Numbered from the stretch's first letter, positions 1 through 9,255 are shown. The stretch: 64,000 bases of DNA from [Anoxybacillus] calidus (GCF_013760845.1 NZ_JACDUU010000006.1:186001-250000), one strand, 5' to 3'. The notes: generated from the letters alone by a model not told the origin. Program-made: numbers and translations.

Positions 1-146
1 TAATACAAACTGACCGTGAATTTACTATGTATAATTCTTCAATTTGACACATACTACGATTATAAGCAATAGAAAGTTTCATTCCCCTTACATTTTCAGT
101 TTACCATATTTTCTGTAAATTTCACGTGAAGAAAGGACGGAGAAAG

Positions 147-221
147 ATGAATACGGTTTTTATATTTCTTTGTTTCGTTACGATCATTTACAATATTGCG
201 AACTGTTTCATTGACTCATAA
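147..221 (+). CDS. Possible 24-residue hydrophobic peptide
   Basis: A short reading frame encodes one hydrophobic segment (residues 3-17, rich in F, I and V) ending in CFIDS. It is preceded by a GGAG-type ribosome binding site about 4 bases before the ATG and is followed within a few bases by a strong nested hairpin, so it has the outline of a complete tiny gene. I do not recognise the family. It could be a single-span membrane peptide of the kind common in spore formers, or chance. Confidence 0.35.
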   Translation: MNTVFIFLCFVTIIYNIANCFIDS

Positions 222-224
222 AAA

Positions 225-316
225 AGAGGATGACCTAAAGCAAAGTGTCCGACCCCACGATATGATATATCGTGTTTTTTACATGAGGTCAGACACTTTA
301 TAGGTCATCCTCTTTT
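225..316. terminator. Triple-nested palindrome, bidirectional terminator
   Basis: The outer arms AAAAGAGGATGACCTA and TAGGTCATCCTCTTTT pair perfectly. Inside lie AAAGTGTCCGACC and GGTCAGACACTTT, and inside those CACGATAT and ATATCGTG. A-rich and T-rich flanks make it a good terminator in both directions, between the peptide at 147-221 and the convergent gene ending at 315. The middle arms recur in the element at 16868-16994, so this is a repeat family rather than a one-off hairpin. Confidence 0.75.
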
Positions 317-446
317 AACTTTGTTTTGTTTTTTTACGGGCTGAATCCTGCTCATACGTCCCTGTTTCTGTTGTTGTCGTTCCTTGTCCTTGAACTTCTG
401 GTGAACTCAATCCTGTCTTCGATGGGTCTTTACGGTGTTTTGGCAT
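315..446 (-). CDS. Small hydrophilic protein, possibly spore-associated
   Basis: A 43-residue, very hydrophilic product starting MPKHRKDPSKTGLSSPEV, rich in T, Q, G, K and without hydrophobic core. GGAGGTG lies 8 bases before this ATG; an ATG two codons upstream sits too close to the ribosome site. Composition and length resemble minor small acid-soluble spore proteins or YuzL-type proteins of Bacillus, but I cannot assign a family. It is followed by the nested terminator at 225-316. Confidence 0.6.
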   Translation of the reverse strand: MPKHRKDPSKTGLSSPEVQGQGTTTTETGTYEQDSARKKTKQS

Positions 447-493
447 TTTCATCACCTCCACACATTAAATTCCCCTAAAATTTTCTCTTCATA

Positions 494-634
494 CTAATCA
501 GCGATCGCCTTGAATATTTTCAATGTAAACCGAATTAAGGAAGGAAACAGCTCAACCATGATATTACCGACAAATTCAACGAACAAATCATGCATCATGC
601 TCCGGCTGTTTCGCTTTTTGTCATCTTTATTCAT
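494..634 (-). CDS. 46-residue hypothetical protein
   Basis: The start at 634 is preceded by GGAGGAG at ideal spacing, and the frame overlaps the last 8 bases of the upstream methyltransferase gene, which suggests translational coupling. The product has a charged head (MNKDDKKRNSRS) and an amphipathic or hydrophobic helix rich in F, L, V and I. An open frame extends upstream to 712 but would overlap the methyltransferase far more and lacks a ribosome site there. Function unknown. Confidence 0.6.
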   Translation of the reverse strand: MNKDDKKRNSRSMMHDLFVEFVGNIMVELFPSLIRFTLKIFKAIAD

Positions 635-1415
635 TCTTCTCCTCCAACTCGATCGTTGCAAAGTGAAATTTCGCTGTTTTGCGTACATAAACAGAAAAAC
701 CAAATCGTTCAAATCGTGCGCTTTTCCAATGATCTTTTAAGACGACCCGCTTTCTTGCCACCCGTTTTGCTTCGGCAATGACCTCTTCGGTCAGTTCTGT
801 ATATAAGGCAAATGGTTTAATTCCTTTAATTCCGTCTGACTCTAAAATGGATTCTTCAAACATCGGGTCAAAATAGACGACATCAAAAGAGCGATCAGGC
901 AGTGATGCTAAAAAAGTCCGATAATCGTTATGCATAACTTGAATTCGCCGCATGGCTTTATTCATCTTTTCTAGCCCTGAATCCCAATGTTGAAGCCCGT
1001 TCTTTACTAAATAAGCAATATAGCGATTTCCTTCAATTCCTGTCACCTTCCCGCTTTCCCCAACAACCATACTGGCTACGATACTATCTGAGGCAAGTCC
1101 AAGCGTGCAATCAAGAAAGGACATCCCTTTTGTTAGTTTTGTCGCTTGCAAAAATGGTTCGCTCTCTCCCCGTAAAATCCGCTTCACACGAAACATCGCT
1201 GAATTCGGGTGAAAGAATAACGGTTCATCTCCATTCATCAGCCGAATTTCTAACCGGTTCTTTCCGACAACAAGAACATCATCATGCCATTGCCGCTGAA
1301 TGGCTTCAACGGATGATTTGTGTCTTGTTACATATCGTATACGTAATTCGTTAGCTATTTGTTTCGCTTTTTCAATCATTTCTTTATTTGTTCGTCCTGC
1401 TGTTGTAACAATCAT
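627..1415 (-). CDS. ypiP: Class I SAM-dependent methyltransferase, YpiP family
   Basis: A 262-residue protein with a Rossmann-type SAM site (FLDCTLGLASDSIVAS near residue 105) and a later acidic DPMF motif that resembles the catalytic DPPY loop of some nucleic-acid and protein methyltransferases. Start chosen at 1415 (MIVTTAG) because AAGGAA lies about 9 bases upstream; an ATG at 1457 would fall inside the terminator of the preceding gene. In B. subtilis ypiP also lies directly beside brxA(yphP)-ilvD, so synteny supports the name. Its methylation substrate is not known. Confidence 0.85.
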   Translation of the reverse strand: MIVTTAGRTNKEMIEKAKQIANELRIRYVTRHKSSVEAIQRQWHDDVLVVGKNRLEIRLMNGDEPLFFHPNSAMFRVKRILRGESEPFLQATKLTKGMSFLDCTLGLASDSIVASMVVGESGKVTGIEGNRYIAYLVKNGLQHWDSGLEKMNKAMRRIQVMHNDYRTFLASLPDRSFDVVYFDPMFEESILESDGIKGIKPFALYTELTEEVIAEAKRVARKRVVLKDHWKSARFERFGFSVYVRKTAKFHFATIELEEKNE

Positions 1416-1447
1416 CTTTTCACGTTCCTTTTCGGCTGCATAGAAAA

Positions 1448-1468
1448 AGGATGCCAAAAAAGCATCCT
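1448..1468 (-). terminator. Terminator after brxA
   Basis: AGGATGC and GCATCCT pair around an A-rich loop just downstream of the bacilliredoxin stop codon; on the minus strand the stem is followed by TTTTTC. Confidence 0.7.
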
Positions 1469-1475
1469 CTTAGCC

Positions 1476-1910
1476 TTAGCAATGTTTTTCAAATGCAGCG
1501 ATAATGTTATCCATAATATTTTCCATTGAATTCGCCTCGATATCATGGCGCGGAATAAAATGAACGACTTCTTTTCCTTTTAAAAGTGCCATCGACGGAG
1601 ACGATGGTTCAATACCAACAAAATATTCGCGCATTTTCGCTGTTGCTTCCTTATCCTGTCCAGCGAACACCGTTACTAAATGATCCGGTTTTTTGTCGCT
1701 GCGAAGCACTGCTTGCGTCGCTGCTGGTCGTGCCAATCCCGCTGCGCATCCGCATACGGAATTCACGACAACAAAGGTTGTTCCTTGAACATTTTCCATA
1801 AATTCTTCTACTTCCTCACTTGTTCGTAACTCTTTAAATCCGGCACGAACTAACTCATCGCGCATCGGTTGAACAAGCTGGCGCATATATTCTTCGTATG
1901 CCATTGACAT
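1476..1910 (-). CDS. brxA: Bacilliredoxin BrxA (YphP)
   Basis: A 144-residue member of the BrxA/BrxB family, which removes bacillithiol from mixed disulfides on proteins after oxidative stress. The hallmark CGC motif is at residues 53-55 (NSVCGCAAG), in the thioredoxin-like fold. Start at 1910 (MSMAYEEYM) is supported by GGAGGG 8 bases upstream; an ATG at 1937 is too far upstream. It sits between ypiP and ilvD as in B. subtilis. IlvD is a labile Fe-S enzyme and a reported target of bacillithiolation, which may explain the association. Confidence 0.95.
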   Translation of the reverse strand: MSMAYEEYMRQLVQPMRDELVRAGFKELRTSEEVEEFMENVQGTTFVVVNSVCGCAAGLARPAATQAVLRSDKKPDHLVTVFAGQDKEATAKMREYFVGIEPSSPSMALLKGKEVVHFIPRHDIEANSMENIMDNIIAAFEKHC

Positions 1911-2021
1911 ATATGTATCCCTCCAAACTGTTCTCAATGCTAAAAGAATACTATATTTGAATACAAAAAATCAACGAAAATGAAAGGGCTTGCCACAAAC
2001 AACAGCAAGCCTCCGTTATCA

Positions 2022-3731
2022 TTATTTTACTTTCACAATCTGTTTTTCTTCCTCGAACAAATCAGTAACCGCTCCTTTAGACGCACAAGACACTAACCGC
2101 GCATACTTTGCAAGAACTCCTTTTGCCTTCAGCGGTGGTGCTGTCCACTCCGCGCGGCGGCGTTCAAGTTCTTCGTCTGACACATGAACAGTCAATTCCT
2201 GTGTCTCACTGTCAACCGTGACTAAATCACCTGTTTTTAATAACGCAATCGGCCCGCCGACCTGCGCTTCCGGGGCGATATGACCGACGACTAAACCGTG
2301 CGTTCCGCCTGAGAAACGACCGTCCGTTAAGAGAGCGACGCTTTCCCCTAATCCTTTTCCAACTAAAATCGCTGAAATGGAAAGCATTTCTGGCATCCCC
2401 GGACCGCCTTTAGGACCCTCGTAGCGAATCACAAGGACATCGCCCGGCTGAATTTCATTGTTTAAAACAGCTGCTGTTGCTTCTTCTTCGGAGTCAAATA
2501 CTTTTGCCGGTCCTGTTAAACGTTTCACTTTTAAACCGGAAACTTTTGCTACTGCCCCATTCGGCGCAAGATTGCCTTTTAAAATAACAAGAGGTCCTGT
2601 TTCCCTTAGCGGTCGATCAAGAGGATAAATCACCTTTTGTCCTTCTTTTAAATCCGGCCATTCCGCTAAGTTTTCCGTGACCGTTTTTCCAGTTACTGTT
2701 AAACAATCACCATGAAGCAATCCTTCTTTTAACAACAACTTCATCACAGCTGGAACGCCGCCTGCTTCGTGTAAATCCTGCATGACATAGCGGCCGCTTG
2801 GCTTTAAGTCAGCAATATGCGGTACTTTCTTTTGGATGCGGTCAAAATCATCGATTGTCAAATCGACATCTACCGCATGGGCGATCGCTAACAAATGAAG
2901 AATCGCATTGGTTGAGCCACCAAGTGCCATGACAACCGTAATTGCGTTTTCAAACGCTTTTTTCGTCATAATATCTTTTGGATAAATGCCTTTTTCTAGC
3001 AAATTGTAAACGGCCTGTCCTGCCTTATAGCAATCCTCTAATTTCAACTCCGTTTCCGCCGGATTGGAAGAGCTTCCTGGAAGGCTCATTCCGAGCGCTT
3101 CAATCGCTGATGCCATCGTGTTCGCTGTGTACATACCGCCGCAAGAACCAGCTCCCGGACAGGCATTACATTCGATATGATGCAATTCCTCACGGCTAAT
3201 ATCACCTTTATTATATTGTCCAACTCCTTCAAACGCAGAAACGATGTCAATATCTTTTCCATGGAGTTTCCCTGGTTTAATTGTACCGCCATAAACAAAA
3301 ATCGCAGGCACTTCAGACCGTCCAATCGCAATCATACAGCCCGGCATATTTTTATCGCATCCGCCAATCGCCACAAATGCATCTAACCGTTCCGCGCCAA
3401 CAACCGTTTCAATCGAGTCAGCAATAACATCGCGGCTCGGAAGCGAATAGCGCATTCCTTCCGTCCCCATCGAAATTCCATCCGAAACGGTAATCGTATT
3501 AAACACTAACGGCGCTCCGCCCGCGTCTTTAATCCCTTTTTTCGCTTTGAGAGCAAGCTGATCAATATGTATATTACACGGCGTCACTTCACTCCATGTA
3601 CTAGCAACACCAATCATCGGCTTTTTAAAATCTTCATCCGTAAAGCCAACGGCGCGAAGCATCGCCCGGTTTGGCGCCCTTTTTACATCATCACTGATTA
3701 CTTTGCTTCGATGTCGCAAATCTTTTTCCAT
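2022..3731 (-). CDS. ilvD: Dihydroxy-acid dehydratase
   Basis: A 569-residue enzyme for the third step of isoleucine and valine synthesis, dehydrating 2,3-dihydroxy acids to 2-oxo acids using an Fe-S cluster and Mg2+. Cluster-ligand motifs are visible: [11 protein letters not shown] and [13 protein letters not shown]. The C-terminal swivelling domain carries the conserved [11 protein letters not shown] segment. Start at 3731 ([10 protein letters not shown]) lies 6-8 bases after GGAGG; the 11 codons upstream are just the ribosome-site region. The gene is full length. No T-box leader is visible upstream. Confidence 0.98.
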   Translation of the reverse strand: MEKDLRHRSKVISDDVKRAPNRAMLRAVGFTDEDFKKPMIGVASTWSEVTPCNIHIDQLALKAKKGIKDAGGAPLVFNTITVSDGISMGTEGMRYSLPSRDVIADSIETVVGAERLDAFVAIGGCDKNMPGCMIAIGRSEVPAIFVYGGTIKPGKLHGKDIDIVSAFEGVGQYNKGDISREELHHIECNACPGAGSCGGMYTANTMASAIEALGMSLPGSSSNPAETELKLEDCYKAGQAVYNLLEKGIYPKDIMTKKAFENAITVVMALGGSTNAILHLLAIAHAVDVDLTIDDFDRIQKKVPHIADLKPSGRYVMQDLHEAGGVPAVMKLLLKEGLLHGDCLTVTGKTVTENLAEWPDLKEGQKVIYPLDRPLRETGPLVILKGNLAPNGAVAKVSGLKVKRLTGPAKVFDSEEEATAAVLNNEIQPGDVLVIRYEGPKGGPGMPEMLSISAILVGKGLGESVALLTDGRFSGGTHGLVVGHIAPEAQVGGPIALLKTGDLVTVDSETQELTVHVSDEELERRRAEWTAPPLKAKGVLAKYARLVSCASKGAVTDLFEEEKQIVKVK

Positions 3732-3908
3732 TTTTATTCCTCCTAGCAATCTATTTTCTAACAAATATAGTACGTTTCACAAAAGTTTTCAATATGTTTA
3801 TAAAATTTTAACAATTAATTATACGAATTTTCTTACAAATAAATGTGTGACAAGATCATTTTTATGCGATTTCGAATTTCTATAGCCAATATAAAAAGGA
3901 GCTTTGTT

Positions 3909-3986
3909 ATGAAACTTTACGAAGAATTTACGAAGATTGCGCAAACTTTATTTTTATTCAATAGAAATGGATGCGGCAGTAGATGA
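3909..3986 (+). pseudogene. Gene remnant, 5' end only
   Basis: An ATG preceded by AAAAGGAG at good spacing opens a 25-codon frame (MKLYEEFTKIAQTL then a sharp change of character and a stop). The first 14 residues look like a genuine amphipathic N-terminus, after which homology-like character is lost, so I read it as the head of a gene whose body has been deleted. It could instead be a chance peptide. Confidence 0.3.
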
Positions 3987-4288
3987 ATCGAATTTCGTCT
4001 AAAAAGAGCGTGTCATCCAACGCATAATAAGGCATAAATCAATGAGCAAACCTAATGAAAAATCGAGAAAGTTATATTGCTCGTGTTTCTATTATTTATG
4101 AGCCCTGTGTTAAGTGTCCTATAGTTTCTTCATTTCACTACGTTCTTAATGTTCTAGGGGCAGTATGGACTTTTCTTTTGTTTTTGCGATGCTCATTACA
4201 TGAATAAGCCTTTTTCGTTTGTACTACGCAAGATTCGATGATTTCTATTTCAAGCAATACAAGAATGGTGACTAGCATCTTCACTATG

Positions 4289-4326
4289 AAAAAATCGCAT
4301 GCAATTCTATTTTGCATGCGATTTTT
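4289..4326 (-). terminator. Terminator after ypgR
   Basis: AAAATCGCATGCAA pairs with TTGCATGCGATTTT around a 7-base loop immediately beyond the ypgR stop; A/T-rich on both sides, so it may also work on the plus strand. Confidence 0.8.
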
Positions 4327-4330
4327 CTTG

Positions 4331-5464
4331 TTACTTCTCCTCTTTTTTTCGACTTTCCGTCATTTGCTTCCAAACAGAGCCTTTTGCCTCTTCGCCGCCT
4401 TCAATTCGTTCAATCGCCATTTTGACTTGCATGCTTACCTCAAACTCTGGATCATTTTCTGCCGCTTTTAAAGCAGGAAGAGCGGATTCGTCCCCTACCT
4501 CATACAAAAACATTGCCGCGCGCCAGCGGACTAATTTGCTTGGGTCTTTTAATGCCTCAATCATCACTGGTATTGCTTCTGGATCGCCGATATCAGACAA
4601 ACAGTCTCCAGCTGTGCGACGCACGGAAACCGCTTTATCTTTCAATGCTTCATAAAGATACGGAAGCACTTTCTTGCCGCCAATCATTCCTAAATAAGCG
4701 GTGGCAAGACGGCGAATCGCCACTTTTTCATCTTTTAATGCCTTTGCCAACACCGGCAAATCTTCTTCAGTTGGCTCTGCCATTTGTTCTAAAGCCGCAT
4801 AGCGTTTCGTCCAATCTGGGTCATCAAGCATTTCTTCCGTCACTTTAAAGCTTGACCGTTTTTGCGTTTTCGCTTGCTCGCCGCTTTTAAACATTTGTAC
4901 CATCCGCTCTAACCGTTCAGGTGGATAGGCGGCAGACAGTTCTTCAACCACTTCTGCACCGATTTCCTCAAATGTTCCATAGCGTACGCCTTTTTCGACC
5001 CATTTTCGCTCAAGAACAATATTTCCGGCATGTTTCTGAGCTTCTAAAACCGCATCCATAAACGGCTGCGGCAAACCGACTCGTCTTTCTTCCTGACCGT
5101 CGGTTAGCTTCACCTGCATCGGCAATCCATAAAGCATTTGAACGTAGACTTTCACTTCGCCAAAATGGTCGTTACGGACTTGTTGATTGTCTTGAATATG
5201 GTCCACATCTTCTCCAAACGCTTCGCGCACTTTGGTTAAAATCTCTTTCCAGTCATATTTCGGATTTCGTTCGATTGCTAAAAAATCAGCCACATGGTAA
5301 ATGCCTTTTACTCCTTCAATTTTCATTAATTGTTGAATGATGGCTGGTGCCTTCTCAACATTATCCGGCTTATAGTTATGGCTTGTTCCAAATGGAAGTT
5401 CTTCGTCTAGTAGAACTTTCATTGTATTCGGACTTGGTGTAGGTTCAATGGATTTAATGTTCAT
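4331..5464 (-). CDS. ypgR: YpgR-type NfuN plus HEAT-repeat protein (CvfC-like)
   Basis: A 377-residue cytosolic protein with two parts. The first 90 residues fit the Nfu N-terminal domain (Fe-S scaffold N-domain, also called virulence factor C family). Residues about 205-360 are a run of HEAT-like alpha-helical repeats with the recurring pattern of alanine, leucine and aspartate (for example DPDWTKRYAALEQMAE, then VAIRRLATAYLG and VSVRRTAGDCLSDIGD). The tail is charged. Synteny with B. subtilis (ilvD-ypgR-ypgQ) supports the name. The molecular role is not established; Fe-S handling is only inferred from the N-domain. Confidence 0.85.
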   Translation of the reverse strand: MNIKSIEPTPSPNTMKVLLDEELPFGTSHNYKPDNVEKAPAIIQQLMKIEGVKGIYHVADFLAIERNPKYDWKEILTKVREAFGEDVDHIQDNQQVRNDHFGEVKVYVQMLYGLPMQVKLTDGQEERRVGLPQPFMDAVLEAQKHAGNIVLERKWVEKGVRYGTFEEIGAEVVEELSAAYPPERLERMVQMFKSGEQAKTQKRSSFKVTEEMLDDPDWTKRYAALEQMAEPTEEDLPVLAKALKDEKVAIRRLATAYLGMIGGKKVLPYLYEALKDKAVSVRRTAGDCLSDIGDPEAIPVMIEALKDPSKLVRWRAAMFLYEVGDESALPALKAAENDPEFEVSMQVKMAIERIEGGEEAKGSVWKQMTESRKKEEK

Positions 5465-5480
5465 TACTGTTCATCCCCTT

Positions 5481-7379
5481 TCACTTAGATTGTAATGCTT
5501 CCACAAGTTCAGACAGTTCCGCCCAGCGTTCAAGCAGCGCATCGAGTTCTGCACTTAATTGTTCATGTTCGGACGCTAATCTTTGCACTTTTTCGTAGTC
5601 GCTCGCCGATTGTTCCATTTCCAAAGTAACTTCCTGTAATTTCGTCTCCAATGCAGCGATTTTGTCCTCGATCTCTTCCCATTCTTTTTGTTCCTTATAG
5701 CTTAGACGGCGCTTGGCAGGTTTCGCTGCCTTTGCTTGTTCTTTCACCGGGGTTGGCTTTGATTCTGCGCTCTCTGCTTTTTTCTTGAGTTGCTCTTCTA
5801 AATAATCGGAGTACTCTCCAAAATATTGAGCAATTTTCCCGTTTCCTTGAAATATGAGTAATTGTTCTGCTACTTTGTCTAGAAAATAACGGTCGTGAGA
5901 AACGGTGATGACCACACCCGAAAATGTCTCCAAATAGTCTTCCAGAACGGTTAATGTTTGTGTATCCAAATCGTTCGTCGGCTCGTCAAGAAGTAACACA
6001 TTCGGCTCTGTCATTAAGATTCGCAACAAATACAAACGTCGTTTTTCTCCGCCTGACAATTTGTGAATAGGCGTTCCGTGCGTATTCATTGGAAATAAGA
6101 AACGTTCTAGCATTTGCGCCGCGGAAATCATTTTTCCATCGGTCGTATGAATGACTTCCCCAGCTTCTCGAATGTATTCAATCATTCGTTTATTTTCATC
6201 CATATCAACATTTTCTTGCGTGTAATACGCGATTTTCACCGTTTGCCCAGTTTCAATTTCCCCCGCATCAGGTTGGATACGACCAGCGAGCAAATTTAAC
6301 AATGTTGATTTGCCGCTTCCATTTTGCCCAACAATACCAATTCGGTCACCTGGCTTTATAATGAAGCTAAAATCATCGAAAATCACTCGATTGCCGAATG
6401 CTTTGCTTACATGTTTTAACTCTAACACTTTTTTACCAAGACGGCTGCCGCTTAATGAGATATCTAGACTGCTCTTTTGTTCCATTCCAAGTGACTGCTC
6501 TAGCTGTTCGAATCGTTGTATGCGCGCTTTTTGTTTCGTTGTCCGCGCTTTTGCTCCTCTTCTGATCCAAGCTAGCTCGCGGCGATATAAGTTTTGCCGT
6601 TTTGCTTCTGCCGCAAGCTCCTGCTCCTCTCTCAGCGCTTTCCCTTCTAAAAATGCTGCGTAATTTCCTGTATAACTATATAGTTTTCCATGATCTAATT
6701 CCAAAATTCGATTTGTCACACGATCTAAAAAGTAACGATCATGCGTGACAAGCAAGAGGGCTCCAGTGTAACGCGACAAATACTCTTCCAACCAACGAAT
6801 CGTTTCATAATCTAGATGGTTCGTCGGTTCGTCTAAAATGAGTAAATCTGGCGTTTCAATGAGCGCTTGTGCTAAAGCAACGCGGCGCTTTTGTCCTCCA
6901 GATAGCTCACCGATTTTTCTTGTCATGTCTTCGATTCCTAATTTTGAAAGAATCGCTTTAGCATTCGAGCTTGCTTCCCATGCGTTCATCGCATCCATTT
7001 GTTGCTGGCAGCGAAAAAGACGTTCTTGCAATTTATCATCAAGAGGATTTTTCTCAAGCTCGGCTAAAACTGTTTCATAGTCACGCAATAAACGAATAAG
7101 CGGTGTATCACCGTAAAACACTTGTTCTAATACCGTTAAGTTTTCTTGAAAATCAGGCTGTTGCGGTAAATACCCGATCGAATAGTCTTTTGAATGCGTA
7201 ATCTGTCCGTCATCCGCAAGCTCAACACCAGCAATAATTTTCAGTAACGTTGACTTTCCTGTCCCATTCACACCAATGATGCCGATGCGTTCCTGTTCTT
7301 TAATCGTGAACGAAATATCGCGAAATAACGTTTTTTCCGCATAACTTTTAGACAAATTTTCAACCGTTAACATCTTCAT
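5481..7379 (-). CDS. ABC-F family ribosome-associated ATPase, YfmR/Uup-like
   Basis: Two ATP-binding cassettes without membrane segments: Walker A GVNGTGKST and GQNGSGKST, signatures LSGGQKRRVALAQ and LSGGEKRRLYLLR, Walker B LLILDEPTNHLD and VLLLDEPTNDLD. A charged linker with arginine-rich helices (residues 240-330) and a C-terminal coiled coil (540-632) match YfmR/Uup proteins, which act on stalled ribosomes. Start at 7379 aligns best with family N-termini, though ATGs at 7388 and 7373 are alternatives and none has a strong ribosome site. It overlaps the end of the upstream HD gene by about 20 bases, so the two are probably coupled; this ABC-F insertion is not in the B. subtilis ypg cluster. 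Confidence 0.85.
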   Translation of the reverse strand: MKMLTVENLSKSYAEKTLFRDISFTIKEQERIGIIGVNGTGKSTLLKIIAGVELADDGQITHSKDYSIGYLPQQPDFQENLTVLEQVFYGDTPLIRLLRDYETVLAELEKNPLDDKLQERLFRCQQQMDAMNAWEASSNAKAILSKLGIEDMTRKIGELSGGQKRRVALAQALIETPDLLILDEPTNHLDYETIRWLEEYLSRYTGALLLVTHDRYFLDRVTNRILELDHGKLYSYTGNYAAFLEGKALREEQELAAEAKRQNLYRRELAWIRRGAKARTTKQKARIQRFEQLEQSLGMEQKSSLDISLSGSRLGKKVLELKHVSKAFGNRVIFDDFSFIIKPGDRIGIVGQNGSGKSTLLNLLAGRIQPDAGEIETGQTVKIAYYTQENVDMDENKRMIEYIREAGEVIHTTDGKMISAAQMLERFLFPMNTHGTPIHKLSGGEKRRLYLLRILMTEPNVLLLDEPTNDLDTQTLTVLEDYLETFSGVVITVSHDRYFLDKVAEQLLIFQGNGKIAQYFGEYSDYLEEQLKKKAESAESKPTPVKEQAKAAKPAKRRLSYKEQKEWEEIEDKIAALETKLQEVTLEMEQSASDYEKVQRLASEHEQLSAELDALLERWAELSELVEALQSK

Positions 7380-8022
7380 CTTGCTCATCCCACTCTTTAT
7401 AAAATTGTTGTAAAAAACGCTCCATAAATTCATGACGCTTGCTAGCGATTTGTTTCGCACTTTCCGTATTCATAAGATCTTTTAGTTTTAATAATTTTTC
7501 ATAAAAATGATTAATCGCTGTACTGCGGCCTTGTCGGTATTCTTCCTTCGTCATCTTCTCTCGGTAAGGAAGGTTTGGGTCGTACATAAGGTGTCCGCGA
7601 TTTCCCGCATACATAAACGTACGGGCAATGCCGATAGCACCGATGGCATCGAGACGATCCGCATCTTGAACAATCATCCCCTCAATGGTGTTGGGCTTTT
7701 TTCCGTGTCCCCCCTTAAACGAGACCGAGGAGATAATTTCAATAATATGCTCTTTATCGTAGTTGGACAGCGGCATTTGTTCGAGCCAAGAGGTCACGGC
7801 GGATAATCCCTTTTCTTCACTTCCAGCGATTTTTTCATCGGCTACGTCATGGAGAAGCGCGGCCATTTCGACAATAAATTCATCGGCGCCTTCTTTTTTC
7901 GCAAGCGCAATGCTCATACGCCGAACACGCTCGATGTGCCACCAATCATGTCCGCTTGCGTCATTTTCAAGCAACATTCGTACATATTGTTCTGTCTTTT
8001 GAACGATTTCGCGTTTATCCAT
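7360..8022 (-). CDS. ypgQ: HD-domain phosphohydrolase YpgQ
   Basis: A 220-residue HD-superfamily protein. The metal ligands are visible as HDWWHIERV near residue 27, HDVADEK near 60, and QDADRLDAIGAIG near 125. B. subtilis YpgQ hydrolyses (deoxy)nucleoside triphosphates to monophosphate and pyrophosphate, so a nucleotide pyrophosphohydrolase role is likely. Start at 8022 is chosen because GAGGG lies 5 bases upstream. The stop codon lies inside the start region of the downstream ABC-F gene. Confidence 0.88.
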   Translation of the reverse strand: MDKREIVQKTEQYVRMLLENDASGHDWWHIERVRRMSIALAKKEGADEFIVEMAALLHDVADEKIAGSEEKGLSAVTSWLEQMPLSNYDKEHIIEIISSVSFKGGHGKKPNTIEGMIVQDADRLDAIGAIGIARTFMYAGNRGHLMYDPNLPYREKMTKEEYRQGRSTAINHFYEKLLKLKDLMNTESAKQIASKRHEFMERFLQQFYKEWDEQDEDVNG

Positions 8023-8094
8023 ATCAGCCCTCAGCATTCGATTGTTTTTTCGTTAACTATTGTAACAAAGGAGCATTTTGTTTGCCTAACGAAA

Positions 8095-8120
8095 ACTGTC
8101 TCCCCCATCGGAGAGACAGT
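8095..8120 (-). terminator. Terminator after bsaA
   Basis: ACTGTCTC and GAGACAGT pair around a C/G-rich loop 10 bases beyond the peroxidase stop, followed on the minus strand by TTTTCGTT. Confidence 0.75.
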
Positions 8121-8130
8121 AAGCCATCCA

Positions 8131-8613
8131 TTACATATTTAAGAGTTTTTCAATCTCCTGTTTTAACTCGCTTGGTTTTGTTTGTGGGGCAAAGCGGCTG
8201 ATAACGTTTCCGTTTTTATCCACTAAAAATTTGGTGAAATTCCATTTAATTGATTTTGTTCCGAGAATTCCAGGCGCTTTTTCTGTTAAATAAACAAATA
8301 ATGGATGAGCATTCGCGCCGTTTACATCAATTTTTGCGAACATCGGGAACGTGACTCCATAGTTTAACTGGCAAAAGCTTTCGATTTCGCTTTCTGAGCC
8401 TGGCTCTTGATGACCGAATTGATTGCAAGGAAACCCTAATACTTCAAACCCTTTATCTTTGTACTCATCGTAAAGTTCTTGCAGCTCTTTATATTGTGGA
8501 GTAAAACCGCACTTGCTTGCTGTATTGACAATTAACAGTACCTTTCCCTTATAGTCAGCCATTGATTTTTCTTCACCGCGAATCGTTTTGACAGTCATAT
8601 CATATATGCTCAT
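8131..8613 (-). CDS. bsaA: Glutathione peroxidase-family thiol peroxidase BsaA
   Basis: A 160-residue thioredoxin-fold peroxidase. The peroxidatic residue is cysteine, not selenocysteine (C35 in [11 protein letters not shown]), with the conserved Gln in [13 protein letters not shown] and Trp-Asn in IKWNFTKFL. Members in Firmicutes usually use thioredoxin as reductant. It has its own terminator and, as in B. subtilis, lies beside ypgQ. Upstream is a ribosome site GGAGGG and an AT-rich promoter region. Full length. Confidence 0.95.
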   Translation of the reverse strand: MSIYDMTVKTIRGEEKSMADYKGKVLLIVNTASKCGFTPQYKELQELYDEYKDKGFEVLGFPCNQFGHQEPGSESEIESFCQLNYGVTFPMFAKIDVNGANAHPLFVYLTEKAPGILGTKSIKWNFTKFLVDKNGNVISRFAPQTKPSELKQEIEKLLNM

Positions 8614-8698
8614 GCAAAAATCCCTCCAAGTTATATGTATACTTTTTATCTTAATCGAGTTAGAGAGTTATTTCTACTTTAAATATTCCAAAGAAAAG

Positions 8699-8720
8699 CG
8701 GGATGTAACACTACATCCCG
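8699..8720 (-). terminator. Terminator overlapping the end of the 8711 gene
   Basis: CGGGATGT and ACATCCCG pair with the TAG stop codon of the gene in the loop; followed by TTTTC on the minus strand. Confidence 0.7.
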
Positions 8721-9238
8721 TAAAATGGTTGCAACCGCCGAAGCGACTCGATGACATACGGAATCATCTCTTGTAAATCATCAACATTTCCTTCATCAAT
8801 TAACCGATCAAATTCGATCGTAATCAGATTATCGTATTCGTTTCTTTCGCCTTGATATTCATGTGCCAACGTTTGACGAATAATACGATTACTTCCCCAA
8901 ATGTTCGTCAAAACTTCTTTAATACGGAAACATGTGGTTTCACTTTGCTTAATGGACATGTTAAAGGCAATTTCCAGCACGCACCCCGGCTTAAGATGGT
9001 TTTGTGCGAGCAATTCCCCGGCGATATGCTCAAGTTTTGTTTGTAACGTAATGGTACATGTGACGCTATCCGTACCATATTCCCGCAGTTGAAATGCAAT
9101 TTTATACGTTCTGGAAAAATGGGCAAGATCCATTAAGTCGTTTCGATCTGTTACAATGATGACTCCGTCTAAATCAAGGTCATACACTGCACCTTCAAGT
9201 ACCGTTTTTAAATTATCAAACACCGTCGGGTCAAACAT
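8711..9238 (-). CDS. Conserved hypothetical protein, 175 aa
   Basis: A soluble alpha/beta-looking protein I do not recognise. Visible features are an acidic beta-rich N-terminus (VYDLDLDGVIIVTDRNDL), many acidic residues and no membrane segment or signal. It starts 17 bases downstream of the formate-THF ligase stop with a fair ribosome site (GGAGTAAGC), so the two are probably one transcript ending at 8699-8720. A link to one-carbon metabolism is suggested only by position. Confidence 0.75.
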   Translation of the reverse strand: MFDPTVFDNLKTVLEGAVYDLDLDGVIIVTDRNDLMDLAHFSRTYKIAFQLREYGTDSVTCTITLQTKLEHIAGELLAQNHLKPGCVLEIAFNMSIKQSETTCFRIKEVLTNIWGSNRIIRQTLAHEYQGERNEYDNLITIEFDRLIDEGNVDDLQEMIPYVIESLRRLQPFYGM

Positions 9239-9255
9239 GTGTGCTTACTCCTTTT

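Larger units (their letters stand above)
3732..4330. other. Intergenic, mostly without intact genes
   Basis: This 600-base stretch lies upstream of ilvD and downstream of ypgR. It contains a truncated frame at 3909-3986 and the ypgR terminator at 4289-4326. The remainder (3990-4280) has no open frame with a ribosome site and looks like decayed coding sequence. Confidence 0.6.

Noticed and set aside
494-712. Longer 72-codon frame on the minus strand
   Set aside because: The first 26 codons overlap the methyltransferase gene and have no ribosome site; the ATG at 634 with GGAGG is the better start.
3732-3900. T-box leader before ilvD
   Set aside because: No T-box consensus and no terminator/antiterminator pair close to the ilvD start.
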